Shown here one piece after another: positions 1-7,806 of a stretch of 33,482 nt of DNA. Source of the DNA: an uncultured Rhodospirillales bacterium (lineage in GTDB: Bacteria; Pseudomonadota; Alphaproteobacteria; Kiloniellales; Kiloniellaceae). How positions within the stretch are numbered: position 1 is the stretch's first letter; the number at the start of each line of letters is the position of its first letter. The stretch is taken from positions 1 to 33,482 of the forward strand of contig CAJXUS010000046.1 in assembly GCA_913060675.1 (NCBI GenBank), read 5' to 3'. Under the pieces are notes generated by a model, which saw nothing but the letters and a program-made list of their open reading frames with translations, ran no database searches and had not been told where the DNA came from. The position numbers and the translations under genes are program-made.

Positions 1-50
1 TACGAGATCAGCCTCGGTCTCGTGGGCTCGGAGATGTGTATAAGAGACAG
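1..50 (+). other. Illumina Nextera i7 adapter (non-genomic contamination)
   Basis: The bases read as the tail of the P7 adapter (TACGAGAT, 1-8), an 8-base index (CAGCCTCG, 9-16), the Nextera read-2 stretch GTCTCGTGGGCTCGG (17-31) and the Tn5 mosaic end AGATGTGTATAAGAGACAG (32-50). This is a sequencing-library construct left at the contig end, so genomic sequence starts at about base 51. From memory the index corresponds to Nextera N710. An ORF reading from base 22 picks up the false peptide MCIRDR from the mosaic end. Confidence 0.98.
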
Positions 51-1773
51 AAATAATATAGATCTCTCTCAGCTAGACCAGATGACTACCGCATTGGAAG
101 CATCTGGGGATGTCATGTACGAATGGGACTTGGCAACCGATAGCTTGATGTGGCTAGGTCGGATATCCACGTTGTTTGGCCTGGAAGCTAAACTCGTGCC
201 TACCTCTGGTGAAACATTTCACAACCGGATCAACCCTGAAGACCTTCCCTCGCGGATGCGAAATCTGACTGATCACTTCGCAGGCGAAGCCTATTACGAC
301 TGTGAATATCGGGTACGTGATGGGGCTGGTAACTTTCAGTGGGTACATGATCGGGGCGCTGTTGAGGTTTCAACCAGTGGATCTCCCACGCGATTAACAG
401 GAGTTTTACGCCCGGTTACGATTAGAAAGCAGGCCGAGGCCCGATTGGAATACCTCGCAAGCTATGATGAGCTTTCTGGACATTTTAATAAATTACGACT
501 TCGAGAATCCCTTGATTTTGCGCTTGAACAAGCGATTCGTTACGACAACGAAGGTGCTTTTCTTGCTGTTGGTGTTGACCATCTCGGAATGATTAATACG
601 GCTTACGGGTTTGAAGCTGGTGATGCTGTGCTTGTTGAAGTTGGAGAGCGGCTTGATAAAAGCATCAGAGGGGCTGATATCGTCGGAAGGCTGGGCGGTG
701 ATCGCTTTGGCGTCATCATGAGTGTTGCGACGGTAGAAGAAGCAGATGCGATTGCCGATCGTGTATTGCAAATGGTACGCGAAACCCCTTTTGAAATTAA
801 TGGCGAGAGAATCTATGTGACTGTATCTGTTGGCTTTGTCATATTTCCTGAACAGACAAAAACTAGTTTTGATGCTTTTGCCAAAGCTGAAAGTGCTTTG
901 CTGGATGCAAAATCGAATGGTCGGGACTGTGTGAAACACTACAAGCTGACAACAGAGCAATGTGAGAATTATCGCACCTCGATGGTTATTGGTGAAGAAG
1001 TAAAGTTGGCGTTAAAAGAAGATAGGGTCGCGTTGGCTTATCAGCCGATTGTCGATGCGCAAAGTCATGAACTGGTCTTGGTTGAAGCCCTGTTGCGAAT
1101 GTATAATCGTGATGGAGAGATCGTCCCGGCAGGTATGTTTATACCGGTTGTCGAGCAGCTTGGGATGATGCGCGTTATTGATCGCCGCGTGCTCGAACTG
1201 GCCCTCGAAGATCTCGTACGTTACCCCCACATTACCATGGCTTTGAATATCTCAGGCTTAACGGCTTCTGACAGAAGCTGGCTCCGAGCTCTTACGTCAA
1301 AAGTAAAATCTCGTCCTGATCTTGCCGAAAGGCTGATTGTCGAGATTACCGAAACAGCAGCGTTACATGATTTGGAAGAATCTGCGCGCTTTGTGTCTGC
1401 GGTGCGGCAACTGGGATGTAAGGTTGCAATAGATGACTTTGGGGCTGGATATACAACATTCCGCCATCTCAAGACTTTGACCGTCGATATTATCAAAATC
1501 GATGGCTCTTTTATTGCCGGGATATTGGATAGCGAAGAAAACCAGATCTTTGTGCGGAACCTATTAGGACTGGCAAAAGCCCTTAATCACACAACGATTG
1601 CCGAGTTTGTTGAAACTGCAGAAGAAGCAGAGTTTCTTGCAAATGAAGGAATTGATTTACTACAGGGGTTCCATTTCGGAAAGCCAGAGATTTCACCCGA
1701 TTGGATTATCGAAGAAAATCTAGTCGACAATACAGTCTCTTTTCCGCAGCCAAAAGTAATCGCGTGTGAGTAG
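51..1773 (+). CDS. PAS-GGDEF-EAL c-di-GMP signalling protein, 5' partial
   Basis: This cytosolic c-di-GMP turnover protein has three parts: a PAS_3-like sensor (about 70-450), a GGDEF domain (about 450-930) and an EAL domain (about 1000-1740). The GGDEF domain looks dead as a cyclase. The signature is GGDRF (694-708) and the usual DxDxFKxIND metal/substrate segment reads GVDHLGMINT, losing the first Asp. The EAL domain looks intact: EALLR (1084-1098), NIS, the Glu of VEITET, DDFG (from 1432), KIDG, AEFVE and LLQGFHFGKP. A c-di-GMP phosphodiesterase, with the GGDEF possibly acting as a GTP-sensing module, is the likely role. The native start is missing because bases 1-50 are adapter; about 573 residues are genomic. 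It ends at a terminator shared with convergent phaR. Confidence 0.93.
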
Positions 1774-1785
1774 ATAAAAATATTT

Positions 1786-1826
1786 AAAAAAAGGGGCTTT
1801 CAGGTTTACTGAAAGCCCCTTTTTTT
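1786..1826. terminator. bidirectional intrinsic terminator
   Basis: A perfect 12-bp stem (1792-1803 with 1809-1820) encloses a 5-base GTTTA loop. An A run precedes it and a T run follows it, so it can terminate both the GGDEF-EAL gene (+) and phaR (-). The phaR stop codon lies inside the T run. Confidence 0.9.
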
Positions 1827-2445
1827 AACCGGATTTTTTGCTTAATTCATCGAGTTGCTTTTGCAATTGCTCAACCTGGGTCTTGAGGTCGTTTAATCCC
1901 CCTCCTTCTGGAGACGGGGGGGCGCTAGAGCGTTGCTCAGGCGGCTGTTCTGGTGAGGGTGAGGCGGTGCTGCCACCCTCTTGAAAGGGGGAAAGCATGC
2001 GCATGGCATTTTCAAACAGGGCGAGATTCTGCTTGTTCATCTCATCCAAATTTCCGAATGGGAATATGCCGCCAAAAGTTTCCTGTACGGACTGGCGCAT
2101 TTTATCCTGATTTTCAGAAAATCCATCCATCATGTGTTCCAGATATTTAGGAACGACCCACTGCATGGAATCACCATAAAGGCCTATCAATTGTCGTAAG
2201 AAGGAAATTGGTAAAAGGTTTTGTCCTTTACTTTCTTCTTCCACAATAATTTGCGTCAATACGGAGCGGGTAATGTCATTACCAGATTTTGCATCATAGA
2301 CAATGAAGTCTACATCGTCCTTTACCATCTGACACAGATGATCAAGTGTGACGTAGCTGCTCGTCGACGTATTATAAAGTCGTCTGTTTGCATATTTTTT
2401 AATGACAATTGCTTCGTCATTGGTCCCTGATTTTGAGGTCGCCAA
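1825..2445 (-). CDS. phaR: PHA synthesis repressor PhaR
   Basis: This is a DNA-binding repressor of PHA genes that also binds polymer (family knowledge). The N-terminal PHB_acc DNA-binding domain is clear (IVIKKYANRRLYNTSTSSY, within the first ~35 residues), followed by the PHB_acc middle domain. A Pro/Ser/Glu-rich linker then leads to a short C-terminal coiled coil (LKTQVEQLQKQLDELSKK). I choose the TTG at 2445 (206 aa): it has GGAGG (2454-2458) with 8-nt spacing, and homologues begin MA.., close to the KKYANRRLYNT motif. The TTG at 2460 lacks a Shine-Dalgarno (SD). The gene is divergent from the phaE-like/phaC pair across a TGC-rich interval, so autoregulation and control of phaEC are likely. 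Confidence 0.95.
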   Translation of the reverse strand: MATSKSGTNDEAIVIKKYANRRLYNTSTSSYVTLDHLCQMVKDDVDFIVYDAKSGNDITRSVLTQIIVEEESKGQNLLPISFLRQLIGLYGDSMQWVVPKYLEHMMDGFSENQDKMRQSVQETFGGIFPFGNLDEMNKQNLALFENAMRMLSPFQEGGSTASPSPEQPPEQRSSAPPSPEGGGLNDLKTQVEQLQKQLDELSKKSG

Positions 2446-2484
2446 GATCCTCGCCTCCAATGCTTATTATATATTACCAGCTTT

Positions 2485-2540
2485 TTGCTGCTGGGTGAGT
2501 GATGTTTGTGCACTGCTTCTTAAATATTGCTGCGCTGCGA
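2485..2540. promoter_or_regulatory. TGC-rich divergent control region, candidate PhaR operator
   Basis: The interval between phaR and the phaE-like gene carries clustered TGC triplets: TTGCTGCTG (2485-2493), GTGCACTGC (2508-2516) and TTGCTGCGCTGC (2527-2538). PhaR proteins of Paracoccus and Rhodobacter bind TGC-rich, CTGC/GCAG-type sites near pha genes. The triplets are visible; their use as operators is inference. Confidence 0.5.
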
Positions 2541-2649
2541 TGGGGTCTGTCAATGAAGAGCACGTAAAAGGCTTAAAAAAAGGATATTTTTGTCCGAAAA
2601 TGCCGTTGCTTGTGCGAATATAGCATTTGGCGTTGCGATATTAGTTGAA

Positions 2650-3072
2650 ATGAAGCTGGGGAAGAGGGCGTTGGAAAACGAAAATGATATTGAAACTTTG
2701 GCCGAAGATTATTTGAATTTATGGGTTTCGTATGTTTCAAAGCAAAACTTGATGCCATGGGATGTGTCCAAAAATTCTCCTCCCGAACTTGAAGGGCTGT
2801 ACAGACAATGGGAAGCTTTTTATCATAAGATAATCGACGCCAATCAATTCTCCAGCGGTTTTGTTCCAACAGTACCTCAAAAAGGCGCAACAAAGTATGA
2901 TGAAGAGGATCGATCGCAAAACCAGCCCTGTTCCTCTCCCGTTTCACATGATGTCAGCCCTGATGAGCTTGCACAGCTCAAAGATCGGCTTGGGCTTCTT
3001 GCAAAACAAATTTCCGAACTCGAAGCAACAAATCGAGATTCCGGAAAAAATGATGCAGGAGATAACGGATAA
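2650..3072 (+). CDS. phaE: small PhaE-like PHA synthase subunit
   Basis: A 140-aa protein with no signal peptide. Near the N-terminus, LAEDYLNLWVSYVS resembles the LxxxYLDLWQ helix of PhaE-type subunits. The middle (PELEGLYRQWEAFYHKII) is helical and the C-terminus (SPDELAQLKDRLGLLAKQISELE) is a heptad-like coil resembling the end of class III PhaE and class IV PhaR subunits. It overlaps the 3' neighbour phaC by 23 nt in another frame, indicating translational coupling. The start is uncertain: TTG 2590, ATG 2650 and TTG 2671 (after GGGGAAGAGG) are all in frame. It is shorter than typical PhaE (about 350 aa). The call rests on the terminal motif and context, so it could be another phasin-like accessory protein. 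Confidence 0.62.
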   Translation: MKLGKRALENENDIETLAEDYLNLWVSYVSKQNLMPWDVSKNSPPELEGLYRQWEAFYHKIIDANQFSSGFVPTVPQKGATKYDEEDRSQNQPCSSPVSHDVSPDELAQLKDRLGLLAKQISELEATNRDSGKNDAGDNG

Positions 3073-4165
3073 ACTGAGTGGAGAGGATCAACTCAAATTT
3101 GCTATGGCTCTTGAGCAGGCAATCCAAAAGAAATTTCGTTTATATCAAGATGGCATAGAGCGTTACCAACAACATCCCTATCAACGGGAGGCCCTGGATG
3201 CATCTGTTTTCTGGTCTCAGGGATCTGCTTGTTTAAGAGATATTGCCCCAAAAGATAACGGTTATCCTGTCTTTGTTATCCCGTCCTTGGTTAATCGTTA
3301 CTACATTCTGGATCTTATGGAGGATAACAGTTTCCTTCGCTGGCTTGGCAAAGAAGGCTGGCGCCCTTTTGTTATGGATTGGGGAGCACCTGGTGATGCG
3401 GAAAAGGCATTTGGGCTTGAGGATTATATCTGCGAATACCTGAAACCTGCCCTAAGACAAGTGAAAGAGAAAACAGGGGTGCCGCCCATTCTGCTTGGTT
3501 ATTGTATGGGGGGCACGCTTTCAGTGGCGCTGGCAAATTTGTGCCAAGACGATATCTGTTCTCTGGTATTAATGGCCAGTCCCTGGGATTTTCACAAAGA
3601 GCAAGATCAAAGAGGTGATCAAAGACAAGCCCATGAACAAGAGAATAGGATTCAGCAGCAAGGAGCTTGGCTTTCGAGTTTGTTGCCATTAATCGATGCG
3701 CAGGGCGAAATGCCACAAGAGCTCCTGCAAACTCTTTTTGCATCTTTAGATCTGACTCTTTCGCTTAGAAAGTTCTCGGCCTTTACCCGTCTAAAAGAAC
3801 AGAGTGTTGAAGAGAGAAACTTTGTTGCTCTGGAGGACTGGTTGAATGACGGAGTCTGTTTGACAGCGAAGGTATCCAGAGAATGTTTCGAGGGATGGTA
3901 TGGGGACAATTCACCAGAACAAGGGACTTGGTCGATCGAAGGGAAAAAGATTAACCCCTCGAACCTGGATGTCCCGGCACTATCCGTAATTTCAAGCCGA
4001 GACCGTATTGTACCAGCAGAGTCTTCTTATGCATTGGCCGAGAAAATATCAAAAGGGACTGTCCTTGAGACTCCCTTGGGGCATATAGGAATGATTGTGA
4101 GCCGCAGTGCACAATCAAAAATTTGGACTCCGGTGTCTGATTGGATGAAACAAATAGTGACATGA
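3050..4165 (+). CDS. phaC: class III-like PHA synthase PhaC
   Basis: An alpha/beta-hydrolase polymerase that makes PHA from 3-hydroxyacyl-CoA on granules. From the ATG at 3050 it is 371 aa, close to class III PhaC (about 355) and far short of class I (about 590). Visible features are VFVIPSLVNRYYILDLM (75-91), DWGAPGD (110-116), the lipase-like box GYCMGG with Cys152, Asp318 in SSRDRIVP and His345 in LGHIGM. These match the Cys149/Asp302/His331 triad of Allochromatium PhaC in order and spacing. The frame is open back to 2861 (434 aa), but that stretch overlaps the PhaE-like gene and GGA (3043-3045) sits just before ATG 3050/3053. A compact hydrolase paralogue without polymerase activity cannot be excluded. 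Confidence 0.82.
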   Translation: MMQEITDKLSGEDQLKFAMALEQAIQKKFRLYQDGIERYQQHPYQREALDASVFWSQGSACLRDIAPKDNGYPVFVIPSLVNRYYILDLMEDNSFLRWLGKEGWRPFVMDWGAPGDAEKAFGLEDYICEYLKPALRQVKEKTGVPPILLGYCMGGTLSVALANLCQDDICSLVLMASPWDFHKEQDQRGDQRQAHEQENRIQQQGAWLSSLLPLIDAQGEMPQELLQTLFASLDLTLSLRKFSAFTRLKEQSVEERNFVALEDWLNDGVCLTAKVSRECFEGWYGDNSPEQGTWSIEGKKINPSNLDVPALSVISSRDRIVPAESSYALAEKISKGTVLETPLGHIGMIVSRSAQSKIWTPVSDWMKQIVT

Positions 4166-4412
4166 AATTGCAATATAATTTCAATATTAGACATTGTTTG
4201 TAATTTTATATGTCAAAAAATTGTAATAATCCCTTGATTTATTATTCCTAAGATCGTTATGGTTCTTTATTGATTTTGCAGTGCAGCATTTGTTGCTCTG
4301 GTTGAGTTGGGTATGATTATGGTCTGGTTTGGTAAACGCGTTGTACAAACTTTTGATCTTATCTACCTAATCGATAGGTAATTAAGATACAGCTTTTTGA
4401 AAGGTATCTGTA
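4166..4412. promoter_or_regulatory. phaA upstream region with promoter and candidate PhaR site
   Basis: This is an AT-rich 247-nt gap with no gene. TTTGCAGTGCAGCA (4275-4288) is TGC/GCA-rich like known PhaR targets. It abuts a possible -35 TTGTTG (4290-4295) and -10 TATGAT (4312-4317) with 16-nt spacing. Further down lies an imperfect palindrome, TACCT...AGGTA (4364-4380). Then GAAAGG sits 8 nt before the phaA ATG as ribosome-binding site. Promoter and operator assignments are by eye. Confidence 0.4.
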
Positions 4413-5588
4413 ATGTCTGGTGTAGTAATTGTTGGGGCTGCTCGAACTCCAGTCGGCGCTTTTGGTGGAGGTCTTTCGACCGTACCAGCTGCTGAACTTG
4501 GTACGGTAGCTATTCGCGAAGCGCTGGCCCGTGCGGGGGTTGCGCCTGAAGACGTTGATGAAGTTATTCTTGGTCAAATTTTATCCGCAGGCGAAGGTCA
4601 AAATCCTGCGAGACAGGCCGCTCTCGGCGCTGGAATTCCGAGTGACAAGACTGCATATCTTATTAACCAGATCTGTGGGTCGGGGTTGAGAACGGTTGCT
4701 CTTGGATATCAGTCTATTGCCCTTGGGGACGCTGACGTAGTGGTTGCTGGTGGACAGGAAAACATGAGTTTGGCCCCACATGTGTCTCACATGCGTACCG
4801 GAACCAAGATGGGTGATGTGAAGCTCGTTGATACCATGATCAAGGATGGTCTCTGGTGTGCGATGAACGATTATCATATGGGCAAAACAGCGGAAAACGT
4901 TGCTGAAAAATTTGGCATCACACGTGAAGATCAGGATGCCTTTGCTGCGGCTTCGCAACAAAAGGCAGCGATTGCTCAAGAATCTGGAAACTTTAAGGAT
5001 GAGATTGTTCCTGTAACAGTCAAAAGCCGTCGTAGTGAAACCGTTGTTGAGGTTGATGAACATCCCAAGCCAGGTACAACGGCAGAAGGACTTGGTAAAC
5101 TTCGCGCGGCTTTTGATCGCGAGGGAACGGTTACTGCAGGTAATGCTTCAGGGATCAATGACGGCGCAGCAGCGGTTGTTATGATGTCCGAAGAAAAAGC
5201 TAAAGAAAAAGGCGTGAAGCCTTTGGCTAAAATTGTATCTTGGGCCACCGCGGGTGTGGACCCGGCCATTATGGGGACTGGTCCTATTCCGGCATCACGC
5301 AAAGCGCTAAAAAAAGCGGGTTGGGATATTGGTGATCTTGATCTGGTTGAAGCGAATGAAGCGTTTGCCGCACAGGCTGTGGCGGTAAACCGTGAGCTCG
5401 GTTGGGACACGGACATCGTAAACGTAAATGGTGGCGCGATTGCCTTGGGGCATCCAATTGGCGCTTCTGGGGCACGCGTTTTGGTAACGTTACTTTATGA
5501 AATGGAGCGCCGGGATGCCAAAAAAGGGTTAGCAACTCTTTGTATCGGTGGTGGACAGGGTATTGCCCTGTGCATCGAGCGCGATTGA
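4413..5588 (+). CDS. phaA: acetyl-CoA acetyltransferase (beta-ketothiolase)
   Basis: It condenses two acetyl-CoA to acetoacetyl-CoA, the first step of PHB synthesis, and works reversibly in C4 acyl-CoA metabolism. The full-length 391-aa thiolase has all catalytic elements: nucleophilic Cys88 in NQICGSGLR, His347 in [14 protein letters not shown], Cys377 in CIGGGQG, and NEAFA. Numbering agrees within one residue with the Zoogloea enzyme (Cys89/His348/Cys378). The ATG has GAAAGG 8 nt upstream. It is followed by a strong terminator before phaB, so phaB may need read-through or its own promoter. PhaA is chosen over other thiolase names from its position beside phaB. Confidence 0.96.
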   Translation: MSGVVIVGAARTPVGAFGGGLSTVPAAELGTVAIREALARAGVAPEDVDEVILGQILSAGEGQNPARQAALGAGIPSDKTAYLINQICGSGLRTVALGYQSIALGDADVVVAGGQENMSLAPHVSHMRTGTKMGDVKLVDTMIKDGLWCAMNDYHMGKTAENVAEKFGITREDQDAFAAASQQKAAIAQESGNFKDEIVPVTVKSRRSETVVEVDEHPKPGTTAEGLGKLRAAFDREGTVTAGNASGINDGAAAVVMMSEEKAKEKGVKPLAKIVSWATAGVDPAIMGTGPIPASRKALKKAGWDIGDLDLVEANEAFAAQAVAVNRELGWDTDIVNVNGGAIALGHPIGASGARVLVTLLYEMERRDAKKGLATLCIGGGQGIALCIERD

Positions 5589-5601
5589 GAAAATGAGGAG
5601 A

Positions 5602-5639
5602 AGGTCGATGAAAAAAATTAAAACAATCATCATCGACCT
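5602..5639 (+). repeat. 10-bp perfect inverted repeat downstream of phaA
   Basis: AGGTCGATGA (5602-5611) pairs perfectly with TCATCGACCT (5630-5639) across an 18-nt A/T-rich loop. The left arm contains the ATG of a 35-codon ORF. The hairpin could be an mRNA-stability element, or it could occlude that start. Confidence 0.6.
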
Positions 5640-5715
5640 AAGCCTTTGTAAACGGGTTGCCTTCGTCCGGGGGGCAACCTTTTTTTGTGCGTTTGATTCT
5701 GTTCTTCGTCCCTGA
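5608..5715 (+). CDS. possible 35-aa small ORF between phaA and phaB
   Basis: An ATG with a strong, well-spaced SD (GAGGAGAAGG, 5596-5605) opens a 35-codon frame beginning MKKIKTIIIDLSLCKR. The frame runs through the terminator hairpin and stops at 5713-5715. Basic residues precede a short hydrophobic stretch. It matches no family I recognise. Translation through a terminator is odd; it may be a leader-type ORF or chance. Confidence 0.25.
   Translation: MKKIKTIIIDLSLCKRVAFVRGATFFCAFDSVLRP
5655..5686 (+). terminator. intrinsic terminator after phaA
   Basis: GGTTGCC (5655-5661) pairs with GGCAACC (5673-5679) over an 11-nt loop and is followed by seven T (5680-5686). It separates phaA from phaB. 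Confidence 0.8.
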
Positions 5716-5784
5716 GGTTCGGAATCAAGTCACATACACATTGGGGTCATACCCAGAGACAACAAATAATGAAGGGAAAATATA

Positions 5785-6510
5785 ATGTCTCGTGTAGCTC
5801 TTGTGACTGGGGGTACCAGAGGAATTGGTGCGGCTATTTCTATTGCCTTGAAAGAGGCCGGGTACAAAGTGGCGGCAAGTTATGCTGGGAATGACGAAGC
5901 TGCACAAAGTTTTCGTGATGAAAACGCGATCGCGGTTTTCAAATGGGATGTTGCAGATTTTGATGAATGCCAGGCTGGAATTGATCAGGTTGTAAAGGAA
6001 TTAGGACCCATTGATGTGTTGGTAAACAATGCGGGAATTACCCGTGATACAACATTGCACAAAATGGATCTGGCGAAATGGGATGCGGTGATTAACACCA
6101 ACTTAAATTCTCTCTTTAATATGACACGGGGTGTCATTGAAGGCATGAGAGAACGCAAGTTTGGAAGAATCGTTAGCATATCTTCGATCAATGGCCAGAA
6201 GGGGCAATTCGGACAAGCAAATTATGCTGCGGCTAAGGCTGGTGTGATCGGTTTCACCAAGTCGATTGCCCAGGAAAATGCCAGTAAAGGGATTACGGCG
6301 AATGTCGTAGCTCCGGGGTATATTGGGACTGAAATGGTACGTGCGGTACCAGAAGAAATTCTCAATACAAAAATTATCTCTCAGATACCCGTCGGTCGAT
6401 TGGGAGAGCCAGAAGAGATTGCGGAATGCGTGGTGTTCCTTGCTTCTGAAAAGTCCGGTTTTATAACGGGCTCCACTCTCACCGCGAATGGTGGCCAATA
6501 TATGGACTAA
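5785..6510 (+). CDS. phaB: acetoacetyl-CoA reductase
   Basis: An NADPH-dependent short-chain dehydrogenase giving (R)-3-hydroxybutyryl-CoA for PhaC. It has 241 aa, the family length. The Rossmann motif TGGTRGIG is at 8-15, NNAG at 81-84, and the catalytic set is Ser134, Tyr147 and Lys151 (NYAAAKAG). The C-terminal TGSTLTANGGQYMD matches PhaB. GAAGGGA sits 7 nt before the ATG. FabG is the main alternative, but the phaA neighbour and GQKGQFGQANY segment favour PhaB. Confidence 0.94.
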   Translation: MSRVALVTGGTRGIGAAISIALKEAGYKVAASYAGNDEAAQSFRDENAIAVFKWDVADFDECQAGIDQVVKELGPIDVLVNNAGITRDTTLHKMDLAKWDAVINTNLNSLFNMTRGVIEGMRERKFGRIVSISSINGQKGQFGQANYAAAKAGVIGFTKSIAQENASKGITANVVAPGYIGTEMVRAVPEEILNTKIISQIPVGRLGEPEEIAECVVFLASEKSGFITGSTLTANGGQYMD

Positions 6511-6533
6511 TTATCGTCCATATATATGTAATA

Positions 6534-6578
6534 AAATACCCGCTTGTTCAGCCCTCTACTGATACAGCGGGTATTTTT
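6534..6578 (+). terminator. intrinsic terminator after phaB
   Basis: An 11-bp perfect stem, AAATACCCGCT (6534-6544) with AGCGGGTATTT (6566-6576), has a 21-nt loop and a short T run. It closes the PHA gene block. Confidence 0.8.
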
Positions 6579-6662
6579 ATGTCCGAAGTCTTTATTGCGC
6601 CACAAACGCGCGATAAGTAATCCATAATCTGTATGACCTATTCTCTTGGAGTTCCTATACCC

Positions 6663-7346
6663 ATGATTTCTTACCCTGATTTAATCATTTTTGATTGCGA
6701 TGGCGTGCTGGTAGACAGCGAGGTTCTCGCATCTCGGGTAGTATCGGAAACACTGAGTGAATATGGTATCAACATAAACGTTCAAGAGGTCTCAGAAAAT
6801 TTCGCGGGCTATACGGATGAAGCTATTCGAGATCATTTTTGTTCGAAGACTGATGTTCGTCTCCCCAAAAATTTTGCACAGATTATTGAAGAAACAACAA
6901 TCTCATACATTCCAGCTGAATTGAAGACGCTGCCTTTTATCAAGGAGACCCTTACTAACCTGGGATACAGTTATTGTGTAGCTTCGAATAGCCGAACCGA
7001 TCGCCTCAATAGCGCATTGGATTCAACTGGATTGATGGATTATTTTCCGAGTGAGAGACGATTTAGTTCGTCCATGGTTACACACCCTAAGCCAGCACCT
7101 GATCTTCATCTTCTTGCCTGTTCAAAGATGGGTGTATCCCCTGAACAGGCCCTTGTGATCGAGGATACCTCAACGGGAGTATCTGCTGCGGTCGCTGCGG
7201 GAATATCTGTGTTTGGCTTTATTGGCGCTGAACATATCACAGACCCTAAAGCGCAATCCTTAAAATTGATTGATGCTGGCGCAATCGCCGTATTTGACGA
7301 TATGCGCCAGCTTAATACCATGTTGCGTGATTACTCCGCAGCCTAG
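6663..7346 (+). CDS. HAD-IA family phosphatase / phosphoglucomutase-like
   Basis: A 227-aa haloacid dehalogenase-superfamily hydrolase. Motif I is IIFDCDGVLVDSE with nucleophile Asp11 and Asp13, motif II is the Ser of VASNSR, and motifs III/IV are KPAPDLHLLA and LVIEDTSTGVSAAVAAG. It resembles phosphoglycolate phosphatase, beta-phosphoglucomutase and YieH-like sugar phosphatases; the substrate is not predictable. I use the ATG at 6663, with TTGGAG upstream, rather than the in-frame ATG at 6633, which has no SD and adds a non-conserved leader. Its TAG shares a CTAG with the stop of the convergent cupin gene. Confidence 0.9.
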   Translation: MISYPDLIIFDCDGVLVDSEVLASRVVSETLSEYGININVQEVSENFAGYTDEAIRDHFCSKTDVRLPKNFAQIIEETTISYIPAELKTLPFIKETLTNLGYSYCVASNSRTDRLNSALDSTGLMDYFPSERRFSSSMVTHPKPAPDLHLLACSKMGVSPEQALVIEDTSTGVSAAVAAGISVFGFIGAEHITDPKAQSLKLIDAGAIAVFDDMRQLNTMLRDYSAA

Positions 7347-7768
7347 CTTTCAGGGCTCCAACCCGGTTCTGCTAGCTCAAACCGATCGAACTCAAATGCA
7401 GGCGCAACAGTGCATCCAACCAAGGCCCAGCCATCTTCGGCACTGGCTGCTTGCCAGTGTTGTTCAGGAATAACAAATTGTGGTGTTTGGCCGGCCAAAA
7501 CATCTGGCCCTAACGTTACGACTTGCTCTTGTTTGCCATCGTGAGACTTAAGAACAAGAGGGCTTCCTGCATACCAATGCCACATCTCCACAGCATCAAT
7601 GCGGTGCCAGTGAGAACTTTGGCCCTTTTCCAAAAGAAAGAAAATAGCGGTCTGGTCTCCTCGTGCACCATCTTCGGGGTCGTGGCGATATGTTTCTTTG
7701 TACCAACCTCCTTCGGGATGGGGTTGGAGCTCAAGCTTGTCGATGATTTCTCTGGCAGTCTGGTTCAT
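7343..7768 (-). CDS. cupin DUF985 (cupin_5) family protein
   Basis: A small 141-aa cytosolic cupin. The DUF985 hallmarks are present: HPEGGWYKETYR near the N-terminus, TAIFFLLEKGQSSHWHRIDAVEMWHWY in the middle and VGCTVAPAFEFDRFEL at the end. Members form beta-barrels related to yeast YML079w; the ligand or reaction is unknown. The His-x-His pair (HWHR) fits a metal or ligand site. It lies 38 nt downstream of the GST gene on the same strand and its stop overlaps the HAD gene stop head-on. Confidence 0.9.
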   Translation of the reverse strand: MNQTAREIIDKLELQPHPEGGWYKETYRHDPEDGARGDQTAIFFLLEKGQSSHWHRIDAVEMWHWYAGSPLVLKSHDGKQEQVVTLGPDVLAGQTPQFVIPEQHWQAASAEDGWALVGCTVAPAFEFDRFELAEPGWSPES

Positions 7769-7806
7769 TACATTTAGCTTTTGATTGGGGGTGCGAGACC
7801 TAGGTC

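Noticed and set aside
493..960. 155-aa open frame antisense to the GGDEF-EAL gene
   Set aside because: Lies wholly opposite conserved GGDEF coding sequence and resembles no family.
4976..5416. 146-aa open frame antisense to phaA
   Set aside because: Low-complexity Ser/Ala/Pro-rich shadow of a clear thiolase gene; no SD or family motif.
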